A stretch of DNA of 64,000 nt from Persephonella sp. KM09-Lau-8 (GCF_000703085.1 NZ_JNLL01000001.1:496001-560000); one strand, 5' to 3'. Shown: positions 1 through 8,774, counted from the first letter of the stretch. The notes: generated from the sequence alone by a model not told the origin. Numbers and translations: made by a program.

Positions 1-2
1 CA

Positions 3-386
3 ATATTTGACAGCTGGCAACCATGGTCTGGAGATATAAGAATAAGACAAAATGGTGCCCTTGTTGCTGATAGAAAGGGGGTAGCGACCCCGTATGCAAT
101 ATATTCATTGCAGGATAGAGGAATATTCTTTATTCCTCCGGGGACAGAAGTTTATGAAGGAATGGTGATAGGGGAGCATAACAGGGATAACGACCTTTGG
201 GTAAATATTACAAGGGAGAAAAAACTTACAAATGTCCGTGCAGCTGCCAATGATGAGAACATAAAAGTCACTCCCCATAAAGTAATGGATTTTGAAAGGG
301 CTATGGAATGGATTAATGAAGATGAGCTAATTGAAGTTACACCGGATGCAATAAGAATTAGAAAAAAACAACTAAAGAAACCATAA
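3..386 (+). CDS. typA: GTPase TypA/BipA, C-terminal 127 residues (partial)
   Basis: The gene enters from the left edge and only its last 127 codons are present. The frame is open from base 3, with no start codon inside the window that belongs to it. The stretch reading GALVADRKGVATPYAIYSLQ, followed by DRGIFFIPPG and YEGMVIGEHNRDNDL, matches the conserved C-terminal part of TypA/BipA, a translational GTPase of the EF-G superfamily that acts on the ribosome and in 50S assembly. The GTPase domain lies outside the window. The end is typical of the family (KVMDFERAMEWINEDELIEVTP and a basic tail). The TAA stop overlaps the ATG of the next gene by one base, so the two are probably co-transcribed. 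Confidence 0.95.
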   Translation: MFDSWQPWSGDIRIRQNGALVADRKGVATPYAIYSLQDRGIFFIPPGTEVYEGMVIGEHNRDNDLWVNITREKKLTNVRAAANDENIKVTPHKVMDFERAMEWINEDELIEVTPDAIRIRKKQLKKP

Positions 387-1072
387 TGGATGAATTAGTT
401 CAGTTATTAATACCACCAATTTTAGGAGCTTTCATAGGGTATATAACAAACTATTTAGCTATAAAAATGCTTTTCCGTCCTTACGAAGAAAAAAGGATAT
501 TCGGGGTGAAAATTCCTTTCACCCCTGGATTAATCCCCAAAAGAAGAAAAGAAATTGCCATTTCCCTTGCCAAAACCATTGAGAAACATCTTTTTACCCC
601 AGAAAAACTCCATAAACTTTTTGAGGAAAGCGGATATAAAGAAAGATTACAAAAGAGAATTGAAATAGTATTAGACCAGCTAATAGACGACATAATGGAA
701 GATATAAGGGATACAATCAAATCAGGAATATCCCTTGGAAAGATTAATATAAAAACTACACTTATTGCAACAGCTCTGGAAAAGGCTCTTGAAAAGCTCT
801 CAGAGAACCTTAAGGAGAAGCTTAAAGAAAAACTTCTTGAAAAAGCCTCTGATAACATAGAAAAAAACATAGAAGAAGAACTGCCACAGATTTTGTCCCA
901 GCTTAATGTGGAAAAGATGGTTGTTGACACACTTATGGAAATGGATATCCAGACCCTTGAGGAGATTGTTATAGGTTTTTCCGAAAAACAACTAAAACAT
1001 ATTACCTATACAGGGGCAGTTCTGGGATTTTTAATTGGGTTATTACAGAGTATTTTATATTTGTTACACTAA
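386..1072 (+). CDS. DUF445 family membrane protein
   Basis: A 228-residue protein. Residues about 8-30 form a hydrophobic segment with the DUF445 signature (GAFIGYITNYLAIKMLFRPY, then FTPGLIPKRR). A long charged, helical middle (about 60-190, rich in Lys/Glu heptad-like patterns) leads to a second hydrophobic segment at the C terminus (about 208-226). The family is widespread and has no established biochemical role. The protein is shorter than the Bacillus YheB-type members, a compact form. The start ATG overlaps the typA stop (TAATG), suggesting translational coupling. After the stop, no clear terminator is seen before the CRISPR leader. Confidence 0.85.
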   Translation: MDELVQLLIPPILGAFIGYITNYLAIKMLFRPYEEKRIFGVKIPFTPGLIPKRRKEIAISLAKTIEKHLFTPEKLHKLFEESGYKERLQKRIEIVLDQLIDDIMEDIRDTIKSGISLGKINIKTTLIATALEKALEKLSENLKEKLKEKLLEKASDNIEKNIEEELPQILSQLNVEKMVVDTLMEMDIQTLEEIVIGFSEKQLKHITYTGAVLGFLIGLLQSILYLLH

Positions 1073-1336
1073 CCTTTGAGAAAAAATTTAAAAATTTGAG
1101 TCTGTCGATCGCAAATTTTTGACCTTTAATTGAGACAAAATCTCACAGAAAATTTGGCTAAAATTTAAATCTCGGCTTTGTATACCAAAGGTTTGTCGAT
1201 CCCTGGGGATTTTTGCGGGATTGGAGGTCGACTGAAAATTAATTTAATTTGACAGCAATTCAAATTTTTCGTATATTTATTTTCAACAAGATATATCAAT
1301 GGCTATTTGACAATAGAATATGAAATCAATTTCAGC
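1073..1336 (+). promoter_or_regulatory. AT-rich leader of CRISPR array 1
   Basis: A 264-base gene-free stretch between the DUF445 gene and the first repeat. It is AT-rich with short inverted elements (for example TTTAATTGAGACAAAAT followed by CTCACAG). It lies at the end opposite the decayed repeat, so it should be the leader from which the array is transcribed and next to which new spacers enter. It contains a good promoter at 1249-1277, listed separately. Part of it (about 1127-1156) resembles sequence at about 59568-59597. Confidence 0.7.
1249..1277 (+). promoter_or_regulatory. Putative sigma-70 promoter for CRISPR array 1
   Basis: TTGACA at 1249-1254 is a perfect -35 box, followed after 17 bases by TATATT at 1272-1277, one mismatch from the -10 consensus. 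Transcription would start near 1284, about 50 bases before the first repeat, in the direction expected from the decayed repeat at the far end. Assigned by consensus only. Confidence 0.6.
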
Positions 1337-1967
1337 GTTTTTAGCGTGCCTATAAGGAATTGAAACATCAGGTAAAGAAACTACAGACCGGCACAACTGC
1401 ACGTTTTTAGCGTGCCTATAAGGAATTGAAACATAGAAAAAGAAATAGAAAAAGAAGATTTAAAAGACGGTTTTTAGCGTGCCTATAAGGAATTGAAACA
1501 CATTCACAGAACACTCTGGAGCGAACTTCAATGAGTGTTTTTAGCGTGCCTATAAGGAATTGAAACAAGAAATAAAAATAAATGAAGAGCAGAAAAAAGA
1601 AGTTTTTAGCGTGCCTATAAGGAATTGAAACTGAGGTGATAAGGAAAACCGATTGATTTCATTTTCCTGAAGTTTTTAGCGTGCCTATAAGGAATTGAAA
1701 CCGGTCAGGGTCTAACATCAACTGAGGCTGAGAAAAAGGTTTTTAGCGTGCCTATAAGGAATTGAAACACTAAATATATGTGGTCTTTTATCCTTTTCAG
1801 AATGTTTTTAGCGTGCCTATAAGGAATTGAAACAACACCCTGCCGAAATTTGCACCAACGGGCAGTCCTAGTTTTTAGCGTGCCTATAAGGAATTGAAAC
1901 AATCTTTTCCATTCTCCAGCCCATTCTAATCCTACTTGTTTTTAGAGTGCCTATGAGGAGCTGAGGT
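1337..1967 (+). CRISPR. CRISPR array 1: ten 30-base repeats, nine spacers
   Basis: The 30-base repeat begins GTTTTTAGCGTGCC and ends AAGGAATTGAAAC. Exact copies start at 1337, 1403, 1470, 1537, 1602, 1672, 1739, 1804 and 1871. A tenth copy at 1938-1967 has seven mismatches, mostly in its 3' half, and is the ancestral, decayed end. The nine spacers are 35-40 bases long. The ATTGAAAC 3' end is the usual crRNA tag end, so transcription runs left to right, in agreement with the leader and promoter at 1073-1336. The repeat type resembles those used by type I-B or III systems of thermophiles, but no cas gene flanks this array. The decayed repeat ends 7 bases from the stop of the convergent permease gene. 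Confidence 0.98.
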
Positions 1968-1974
1968 AAAATCT

Positions 1975-3033
1975 TTATAAATTCTTTCTCAGTTTGGGGT
2001 CTAAAGCATCTCTTAGAGCGTCTCCTAGTAGATTAAAAGCCAGAATTGTTATAAATATTGTTATCCCCGGAGCAAGTATCCACGGATAGTTTGATATTGC
2101 TGATATACTCCTTGCAGCTGCCAGCATATTACCCCAGCTTGCATAAGGCTCCTGAATACCAAGACCAAGCAAAGAAAGAGCACTTTCCCCTAAGATATAT
2201 CCTGGAATTGACAAAGTAGCAGCAATCAGCAGATAAGAAAATGTATTGGGAATTATATGACGGGTTATTATCCTGAGAGAAGATGCCCCATAACTTTTTG
2301 CCGCAAGGACAAACTCTTGTTCTCTGATAGACAGAACCATTCCCCTTATAACCCTTGCCAGACCAGCCCAGCCAATAAACGAAAGAATAACAACAATTAA
2401 GAAATATACCTGCACAGAAGACAGGGTAATAGGAAAAATAGCCCTTAAAGCCAGCATAAGATAAAATCCAGGAAAAGACATAACTATTTCAGACAATCTC
2501 ATCAAAATATTATCAATTCTGCCACCAAAATAACCAGATATCCCCCCAATAATTGCCCCTATGGAAAAAGATAATAAAACCCCTACAATTCCTATAGAAA
2601 GAGAAATTCTTGCACCATATAAAAGCCGTGAAAATATATCCCTGCCTAAGTTATCAGCTCCCAGTAAAAATATTTTCCCTTCCTTTACACCAAACAGATG
2701 AACATTCGTTGGTATTAAACCAAGTAAGTAATGCTTTTCACCCTTTACAAAAAAGTAAATAGGGTATTTTGTTGAATAATCAATTCTGTATTTTTTGAAC
2801 ACAGGGTCAACAAGTTCATATTTATAAACAAAAGGTCTTAAATGGAAATTCCCATCTTTATCAAAAAAATGTATCTGCGTGGGAGGATGATATGGAGTAT
2901 CCCTGTGCTGTATATCATAAGGATATGGAGCTATAAAATCAGCAAATATCGCCAGAAAATACAATATCCCCAACACATACAGGGAAACATAAGCCAGTTT
3001 GTTTTTCTTTATGTAATATAAAATTTCTCTCAT
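1975..3033 (-). CDS. Peptide/nickel-type ABC transporter permease (DppC/OppC family)
   Basis: A 352-residue inner-membrane permease. Residues about 15-36 are the first membrane helix. A large extracytoplasmic insert (about 37-125) follows, then the conserved core begins with LGADNLGRDIFSRLLYGARI, a hallmark of DppC/OppC subunits. The cytoplasmic EAA loop is visible near residues 238-268 (FVLAAKSYGASSLRIITRHI, then IPN). It should pair with the DppB-type permease encoded upstream (3448-4434) to import peptides or similar solutes, but neither the binding protein nor the ATPases are in this window. Its start overlaps the stop of the small gene before it by four bases (ATGA). Confidence 0.92.
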   Translation of the reverse strand: MREILYYIKKNKLAYVSLYVLGILYFLAIFADFIAPYPYDIQHRDTPYHPPTQIHFFDKDGNFHLRPFVYKYELVDPVFKKYRIDYSTKYPIYFFVKGEKHYLLGLIPTNVHLFGVKEGKIFLLGADNLGRDIFSRLLYGARISLSIGIVGVLLSFSIGAIIGGISGYFGGRIDNILMRLSEIVMSFPGFYLMLALRAIFPITLSSVQVYFLIVVILSFIGWAGLARVIRGMVLSIREQEFVLAAKSYGASSLRIITRHIIPNTFSYLLIAATLSIPGYILGESALSLLGLGIQEPYASWGNMLAAARSISAISNYPWILAPGITIFITILAFNLLGDALRDALDPKLRKNL

Positions 3034-3431
3034 TTTCTAAAATACTTACCTATCAAAAATCCATATTTATTTTCAACTGCTGTTTCAAGACTTTTAAGTA
3101 GCTCTTCTGCTGATTTTCCGTCCTCTGGAAAATCTATATAAACCTCAACAACACTTTTGTTGAAAAACTCATATATTGCTTTGCTAATAAAATCAGCTCC
3201 CTTTTTGTCTGTGCCAGTAAGTATAACAAACAGATTATTATCTATCTCACAGAAGATGTCTGTATTTCGCAAAACCTCTTTAACAACCTCTTTAAGTTTC
3301 TCATATTCTTCCTTAAACTCTGGTCTGATAAATGCAAGTGCAAAATTTTCAGGACAATTAAACCTATGGTTGCAGTTAACCATAAACTCAACAAATTTTT
3401 CAAAATCCTTAAACTCAATTTCTATAGCCAT
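3030..3431 (-). CDS. Small degenerate GGDEF-like protein within a permease operon
   Basis: A 133-residue soluble protein without signal peptide or membrane helices. The order of segments resembles the nucleotide-cyclase fold of GGDEF domains: FALAFIRPE near the start, a strand with DNNLFVILTGTDKKGAD at about 65-81, and a C-terminal part VYIDFPEDGKSAEELLKSLE that matches the end of diguanylate cyclase domains. The GG(D/E)EF active-site motif itself is missing, so catalysis is unlikely; a ligand-binding or regulatory role is an inference. It sits between the two permease genes, 16 bases after one and overlapping the other by four, so it is co-translated with them. Assignment rests on pattern only. 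Confidence 0.55.
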   Translation of the reverse strand: MAIEIEFKDFEKFVEFMVNCNHRFNCPENFALAFIRPEFKEEYEKLKEVVKEVLRNTDIFCEIDNNLFVILTGTDKKGADFISKAIYEFFNKSVVEVYIDFPEDGKSAEELLKSLETAVENKYGFLIGKYFRK

Positions 3432-3447
3432 AATACAAACCCCCAGT

Positions 3448-4434
3448 TTATTTCAAAACACCTTCAACTTCTCTTTGTCTGACCCTTGGGTCAAGTTTTG
3501 CAAGTAGAATATCTGCTATCAGATTACCAATGATTAACATAATAGCACCTATATATAATCCACCCATAACCAGATATAAATCCTGTGATAAGACAGCATC
3601 AAGCATAAGCATTCCCATTCCCGGCCAGTTTACAATAATCTCAATAAGTGCTGCTCCTGATAGAAGGTTTGCAATCTCAAAACCAAGAAGAGTAATAAAT
3701 GGATTTAATGCATTTCTAAGGGCATGTCTGAATATTACCTGTTTTTCCGGTAATCCCTTTGCTCTGGCAAACATAACATACTCAGAATGTAAAGCCTCTA
3801 TCATTGCACTTCTAACAAGTCTAACAAGACCTGCCAGTGAACCTATAGCCAGAACAAAGGCAGGAAGGGACACATGCCATAATCGGTCTATAATTTTTCC
3901 TGTTAAACTTAGCTGGTCATAATCAGGTGAAGTTGCCCCTCCTGTTGGGAACAATCCGGTTTTAACGGCAACAAATAAGAGCAAAAATGCCAGAAAAAAG
4001 TTTGGAATAGACATAAATGTAAATGAAAACAGCTGTATAAACTTGTCAATCCATCTGTTTGGATTTAAAGCAGCCCATATCCCAAGGGGAACAGCCAGTA
4101 GCCATGCAAGTAAAGCAGAGGTTATGGATAAAAACAGAGTATTTCCTATCCTCTCCTTGATAAGCTCTATCACCGGCACATGATAGGAAAATGAATATCC
4201 AAGGTCAAACTTTAAAGCATTGATTAACCATTTAAAATATTGAACCAGAATAGGCTGGTCTAAACCATAAGCCTTTTCAAGCTCTTTCAAAGTTTCTTTT
4301 GAAATCTGGGGGTTCATTCTAAGCTGGTCTAAATAATCGCCGGGAGCCATCTGGATAATAATAAACGAGATAAATGTAATCCCAATAACAAGGGGTATCA
4401 TCTGAATAAGCCTTTTAACTATATATAAAAACAA
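3448..4434 (-). CDS. Peptide/nickel-type ABC transporter permease (DppB/OppB family)
   Basis: A 328-residue permease with six predicted membrane helices. The N terminus (LYIVKRLIQMIPLVIGITF, then SFIIIQMAPGD) is the family signature. The EAA loop (EYVMFARAKGLPEKQVIFRH) lies near residues 220-240 and the protein ends with the typical LDPRVR motif. It heads a three-gene minus-strand operon with the GGDEF-like gene and the DppC-type permease. The start ATG at 4434 faces the plus-strand gene at 4502 across 67 bases, so that interval must hold promoters for both directions; a TATAAT occurs at 4463-4468 on the plus strand. Confidence 0.93.
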   Translation of the reverse strand: MFLYIVKRLIQMIPLVIGITFISFIIIQMAPGDYLDQLRMNPQISKETLKELEKAYGLDQPILVQYFKWLINALKFDLGYSFSYHVPVIELIKERIGNTLFLSITSALLAWLLAVPLGIWAALNPNRWIDKFIQLFSFTFMSIPNFFLAFLLLFVAVKTGLFPTGGATSPDYDQLSLTGKIIDRLWHVSLPAFVLAIGSLAGLVRLVRSAMIEALHSEYVMFARAKGLPEKQVIFRHALRNALNPFITLLGFEIANLLSGAALIEIIVNWPGMGMLMLDAVLSQDLYLVMGGLYIGAIMLIIGNLIADILLAKLDPRVRQREVEGVLK

Positions 4435-4501
4435 ACTTCCCCTACAAAAAATTGTTATTTAATATAATTTAACAGAAATTGAGTATCTGAAGGAGGATAA
4501 A

Positions 4502-5275
4502 TTGGAAAAGAAAAAGTGGAGAACAGCAATAAGCTGGCATTTTGATAAAGAAGCTTATGTAAGAGGATACAACCTCAGGGAAATGGTAAAAAATCTAACA
4601 TTTACAGAGGCTATATACCTTGTTCTAAAAGGAGAGCTTCCTGATGAGAAAGAAAAAAGAATGTTAGATGCCATATTTGTGGCTACTGTTGAGCATTCAA
4701 TTGCTCCACCATCTATAATTGCTGCCCGTGCTGTTATAAGCGGAGGAAATTCTTTGCATGTTGGAGTTGGTGCTGGAATTCTGGCTTTTGGAGAAGCTCA
4801 CGGTGGTGCACTGGAAGGGGCTATGAAATTTTTACAGGAAAATATAGACAGAAATCCTGAAGAAGCTGTAAAAAAATACTTTTCACAGGGAAAAAGAATT
4901 CCCGGATATGGTCATAGATACTACAAAGAGGCAGACCCAAGAACCCAGACATTATTTGAGATAGCAAAGGAAACAGGATTTTATGGAAAATACTGCCAGT
5001 TTGCACAAGAGGTAGAAAAAGCTATAGAAAAAATCAAAAGCAAAAAGCTGGTAATGAATGTTGACGGTGCAATAGCAGCAATTGTATCAGAAATGGGATT
5101 TGACTGGAGGCTTGGAAAAGGATTTTTTATTATAGGTAGAGTTCCGGGAATAGTTGCCCATGTTTATGAAGAGTTAACAATGGAAAAACCATTTTCCAAA
5201 AGACTTGATGAAGAAAAAGAGGTTGAATATTTAGGAGAAAAACCAAGGGAATTCCCAGATAGATATAAAAAATGA
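4502..5275 (+). CDS. Citryl-CoA lyase-like protein (citrate synthase C-terminal fold)
   Basis: A 257-residue protein covering only the catalytic citrate-synthase-like fold. RIPGYGHRYYKEADPRTQ carries the conserved His and DPR motif of citrate synthases, and AAIVSEMGFDW with FFIIGRVPGIVAHVYEE matches the C-terminal CoA/citrate region. Stand-alone proteins of this size are citryl-CoA lyases of Aquificota or the lyase half of ATP-citrate lyase. They split citryl-CoA into acetyl-CoA and oxaloacetate in the reductive TCA cycle. A citrate-synthase-related C-C lyase of another pathway cannot be excluded. The start is TTG at 4502, chosen because AGGAGG lies just upstream and no in-frame ATG precedes it. 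The stop overlaps the next gene by four bases. Confidence 0.75.
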   Translation: MEKKKWRTAISWHFDKEAYVRGYNLREMVKNLTFTEAIYLVLKGELPDEKEKRMLDAIFVATVEHSIAPPSIIAARAVISGGNSLHVGVGAGILAFGEAHGGALEGAMKFLQENIDRNPEEAVKKYFSQGKRIPGYGHRYYKEADPRTQTLFEIAKETGFYGKYCQFAQEVEKAIEKIKSKKLVMNVDGAIAAIVSEMGFDWRLGKGFFIIGRVPGIVAHVYEELTMEKPFSKRLDEEKEVEYLGEKPREFPDRYKK

Positions 5276-7284
5276 CAGATTTTGATAAAAGCTATGCAGA
5301 CTTTCAAAGAAGACGCCGTAATATTTTTATAATCTCTGTTATAGTTTTTGTTTTTATTGTTGGAAACCTTTATATTTTCAAAGAGATTTCCAAAGTAAAA
5401 GACGTCTTTAACCCGTATATCTTCCTAATCATAATAAATATTGATGTCGTATTTTTCCTTGCTATTTTGGCTATATCCCTCAGGCATCTGATAAAACTAT
5501 TTTTTGAAAAGCGAGAAACCACAGGTAAGCTAAGACGGAAACTTTCATTTATCCTGATTTCAATGGTAATTATACCTGCAATGATACTTTCAGTAGCATC
5601 TATAAGCCTTATATCAAATGCAACAAACCTATGGTTTAGCGGTAAAGTAGAAAAAGCATTAGACCTTACCCAGAAAATAATAGATGAGGATATCAAAACA
5701 TACTCCCAGTTACTTGATGAAATTGTCTATATGATAGAAACCAAAAAAATAACCCCCTACGAAGCATTTAAAAAATTCAAGATAAACTCAATGATAATCC
5801 TTGATAAAAATAAAAAACCTGTAATGATTTATGGAAAACCTAAAAAACTGGTTGAAGATTTTGATTTCCAGCTAAAAAAATATATTTTTGAGGAAAATGG
5901 CCAGTATTTTCTCAGGTATATAAGAAAATTCCAAAAAGACAAATACATAATAATTGAGTATCGCCTACCACCTTTATTGTCCAGATATAAGCAGGAGATA
6001 AACTACATATCAGACATTTATTCAAAATTCAGGTATTACAAAAATCCAATCAGGGTGAGCTATATCGTAACTATGCTCACTATTACCATGTTTGTTATTT
6101 TCGCTGCCCTGTGGTTTGCCCAGTATGTTGTTAGAAATCTGACTTATCCTCTGGAAAGGCTTGTTGATGCTTCCAAGAAACTGGCACAGGGAAATCTTAA
6201 TGTAAAGGTTGATATTAAAGCTCCTGATGAAATAGGTATCCTGATAGATGAATTTAATCACATGGTAAAGGAGCTAAAAGCCCTTTATCTCCAGCTTGAA
6301 AGAAGTAATAAAGAACTAAAGGAAAATAAAGAATACCTTGAGGCAATTCTGGAAAACGCCAGAACAGGAGTTATATATTCAGACAAATACGGCAGGATAG
6401 AAAAAATAAACAAAGCAGCTGCAGAGATATTAGGTATAGACCCCTCACAGATAAAAGGCAAAGATATAGAAGAGTTTATGAAAAGTATTGGCTTAGACAT
6501 AAAAAATATTGAAAAAGAACAGACCATAAATGTTGATGGAAAGATAATAATAGCCAGAATAACAAAACTATCAAACAAAGGATATGTTCTTGTTTTTGAT
6601 GATATAACAGATGTGGTTGCTGCTGAAAAAGTCCTTGCTTGGAAAGAGATAGCCCAGAGAATAGCCCATGAGATAAAAAATCCGCTTACTCCTATTAGAC
6701 TTTCTGCAGAAAGGATAAAACGCCAGTATCATAATGGCAATCCAAAATTCCCAGAAATACTGGAAAAGGCTGTTAATGTTATATTTACAGAAGTTGACCA
6801 TCTGTCAAAGCTTGTTAAAGAGTTTGGTCAGTTTGCAGCCTCAGGCAGACAAATAACCAGAGCAGAAATTAACCTAAAAGAGCTAATAAAAGAAATAGCA
6901 GACAGTTATCAATCAGAAAAATTTAAAATAGATATAGATATACCTGATGATATATCCTTGAAAGCTGACAAAAAACTACTCAGGCAGGCATTTTTAAATC
7001 TGGTTCAGAACAGCTATGAAAGTATTGATAAAGAAACTGGAGTATTGAAAATAAAGGCAGAAAAAGAAGATAACAAAGTTATCATCACCTTTAAAGATAA
7101 CGGAAAAGGAATTCCCCAGACAGAACTGGAAAAGATTTTTATCCCATATTATTCCAAGAAATCAAAAGGTTCAGGCCTTGGCCTTGCAATAACAAAAGAA
7201 ATAATAGAAAACCATGGAGGAAGCATAAAAGCCCTTCCTTCAGAGGAAGGGGCTGTTTTCCGGATAGAACTGCCTTTATCCTGA
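5272..7284 (+). CDS. NtrY-type membrane sensor histidine kinase
   Basis: A 670-residue kinase. Three hydrophobic segments lie in the first 115 residues. An extracytoplasmic sensor region (about 115-260) and a fourth membrane helix (about 265-283) follow. A HAMP domain (about 285-340), a PAS domain (about 350-440) and the kinase core complete it. The phosphorylated His is residue 466 in IAHEIKNPLTPIRLSAERI; the N box (NLVQNSYESI), G1 (DNGKGIP) and G2 (GSGLGLAITKEI) motifs are intact. The layout and the NPLTPIRLSAERI motif are those of NtrY. No NtrX partner is adjacent; the NtrC-type regulator at 14095-15477 has its own kinase. The start overlaps the citryl-CoA-lyase-like gene. The 3' end overlaps the convergent hydrolase gene by nine bases. 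Confidence 0.9.
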   Translation: MTDFDKSYADFQRRRRNIFIISVIVFVFIVGNLYIFKEISKVKDVFNPYIFLIIINIDVVFFLAILAISLRHLIKLFFEKRETTGKLRRKLSFILISMVIIPAMILSVASISLISNATNLWFSGKVEKALDLTQKIIDEDIKTYSQLLDEIVYMIETKKITPYEAFKKFKINSMIILDKNKKPVMIYGKPKKLVEDFDFQLKKYIFEENGQYFLRYIRKFQKDKYIIIEYRLPPLLSRYKQEINYISDIYSKFRYYKNPIRVSYIVTMLTITMFVIFAALWFAQYVVRNLTYPLERLVDASKKLAQGNLNVKVDIKAPDEIGILIDEFNHMVKELKALYLQLERSNKELKENKEYLEAILENARTGVIYSDKYGRIEKINKAAAEILGIDPSQIKGKDIEEFMKSIGLDIKNIEKEQTINVDGKIIIARITKLSNKGYVLVFDDITDVVAAEKVLAWKEIAQRIAHEIKNPLTPIRLSAERIKRQYHNGNPKFPEILEKAVNVIFTEVDHLSKLVKEFGQFAASGRQITRAEINLKELIKEIADSYQSEKFKIDIDIPDDISLKADKKLLRQAFLNLVQNSYESIDKETGVLKIKAEKEDNKVIITFKDNGKGIPQTELEKIFIPYYSKKSKGSGLGLAITKEIIENHGGSIKALPSEEGAVFRIELPLS

Positions 7285-8037
7285 TAATTCTTTAACAAAA
7301 GATATAAGCAGTTTATTAAACTCTTCTGGATTTTCAAAAGGCGGCAGATGTGCACTGTTATCAAGTTCATAAAATTTTGCATCAGGAATGCCATCTGCAA
7401 TCTTTTTCACAATTTCTGGAGGAGTGACCTTTTCATCATCTTTTCCTGCCACAACGATTGTGGGAACATTTATGCTTGATAGCAATCCTGTATTATCAGG
7501 TCTTATGGCCAGTGCTTTAAGAGCCTTTATAATTCCTTCTTCGGTAGCCTGATTCATTATACATCTAAGCTCTTCCATTTTTTTCTTGTTTTCTTTTGTT
7601 GCAGGTGAGGTCTGGGCATCAAGCATAAACTCTATAAGAAAATCTTTTCCTTCTTTTTCTACTCTTTCTATAGTTGCATATCTTGCCTTTTTAGCCTCTT
7701 CAGTATCTGCTTCAGCCCTTGTTGCTACAAAAACAAATCCTTTAACCATATCTGGATACCTTCTCCACAGGTCAAACATAATATATCCACCCATACTATC
7801 GCCCACAGGAATAACCTTTTTAACCCCTAAATCTTTTACCTTTGATAAAATTGCATCTGTAAGGGTCTCAATTGTGTATTCATCAGGATAATTCCTTTCA
7901 TCACCAAATCCCGGATAATCAACGGCTATATAAGGAATATTTTCTCTTTCCAGAGCTTCAAACTGATATTTATACATACTTTTGTTTAATGGAAATGCAT
8001 GTAAAAACAAAACAGCCTCAGGTATAAAAACTCTCAT
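7276..8037 (-). CDS. Alpha/beta-fold hydrolase
   Basis: A 253-residue soluble protein of the alpha/beta-hydrolase superfamily. It shows the oxyanion-hole region (LFLHAFPLNKSMY), the nucleophile elbow GDSMGG with the catalytic Ser near residue 82, an acidic residue after VAGKDDEKVTPPE, and the catalytic His in NSAHLPPFENPEEF near the C terminus. This is the 3-oxoadipate enol-lactonase / BioH / esterase-like group; the substrate cannot be told from sequence. An SD-like AGGAGG lies just before the ATG. It is convergent with, and overlaps by nine bases, the NtrY-type kinase gene, and is divergent from the response regulator gene. Confidence 0.85.
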   Translation of the reverse strand: MRVFIPEAVLFLHAFPLNKSMYKYQFEALERENIPYIAVDYPGFGDERNYPDEYTIETLTDAILSKVKDLGVKKVIPVGDSMGGYIMFDLWRRYPDMVKGFVFVATRAEADTEEAKKARYATIERVEKEGKDFLIEFMLDAQTSPATKENKKKMEELRCIMNQATEEGIIKALKALAIRPDNTGLLSSINVPTIVVAGKDDEKVTPPEIVKKIADGIPDAKFYELDNSAHLPPFENPEEFNKLLISFVKELSG

Positions 8038-8117
8038 TTTAACCCTCCTTTTTGTTTTTTATTTTATTATATGTTTTTTCACTTCCTTTTCACTATTTCA
8101 GGAATAAATTTTTTAGT

Positions 8118-8774
8118 ATGAAGATACTGATAGTAGAGGATAACGAAGAGCTTAATAATACGCTGAAAGAAATACTGGAAATAAATGATTATATTGTTGA
8201 CTCTGTATTTGATGGAGAGCAGGCTTTAGAGTTTGCTAACCTGTATGAGTATGATCTTATCATCCTTGATATTATGCTACCTAAGATTGATGGTTATAAG
8301 GTCTGTCAGATTTTAAGGGAAAAGGGAAATAACACCCCTGTTTTAATGTTAACGGCGAAAGATACCTTACAGGACAAAGTAAAAGGTCTTGATATAGGAG
8401 CAGACGATTATCTGGTAAAACCTTTTGAGATAGAGGAACTTCTTGCAAGAGTCAGGGCATTAATAAGACGGGTATCCACCGAAAAAAATAAGATAGTTCA
8501 GCTGGGAGATATAAAAATAGACCTTGAAAAAAGAGAAGTTTACAGAGATGGAAAAAGTCTTGTAATAACTCCTAAGCTTTTCTGTATCCTTGAACAACTA
8601 ATCAGAAACCGAGGAAAAATCGTTACTTATGAAAGCCTTATGAACAAATGCTGGGATATAACAGATTATCCATCTAAGGAAACGGTCAGGGCAAATATAA
8701 AACTCCTGAGAAAAATACTTCAGGACAAAGATATCATCCAGAATATCTCCGGCGTAGGATATAAAATAGAATGA
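8118..8774 (+). CDS. OmpR/PhoB-family response regulator
   Basis: A 218-residue regulator. The receiver domain (about 1-118) has the acidic pocket in LIVEDNEE, the phosphorylated Asp at residue 51 in LIILDIMLPKIDG, and the conserved Lys in YLVKPFE. The C-terminal winged helix (about 125-218) has the OmpR-type recognition region (KETVRANIKLLRKIL and ISGVGYKIE). The frame stays open to an ATG at 8052, but that would add a 22-residue hydrophobic extension foreign to the family, so ATG 8118 (MKILIVEDN) is chosen. It overlaps the kinase gene downstream by four bases, which should be its cognate sensor. Target genes are unknown. Confidence 0.93.
   Translation: MKILIVEDNEELNNTLKEILEINDYIVDSVFDGEQALEFANLYEYDLIILDIMLPKIDGYKVCQILREKGNNTPVLMLTAKDTLQDKVKGLDIGADDYLVKPFEIEELLARVRALIRRVSTEKNKIVQLGDIKIDLEKREVYRDGKSLVITPKLFCILEQLIRNRGKIVTYESLMNKCWDITDYPSKETVRANIKLLRKILQDKDIIQNISGVGYKIE

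Noticed and set aside
481-930. A 149-residue Ser/Phe-rich frame opposite the DUF445 gene
   Set aside because: It is the antisense shadow of a Lys/Glu-rich helical region; no ribosome site and no family features.
1705-1902. A 65-residue minus-strand reading frame with repeated FQFLIGTLKT units
   Set aside because: It is the translation of the CRISPR array 1 repeat on the wrong strand, a well-known artefact.
8052-8117. 22-residue hydrophobic extension of the OmpR-type regulator
   Set aside because: Receiver domains begin at MKILIVEDN, and the extension would be unique; ATG 8118 fits the family.
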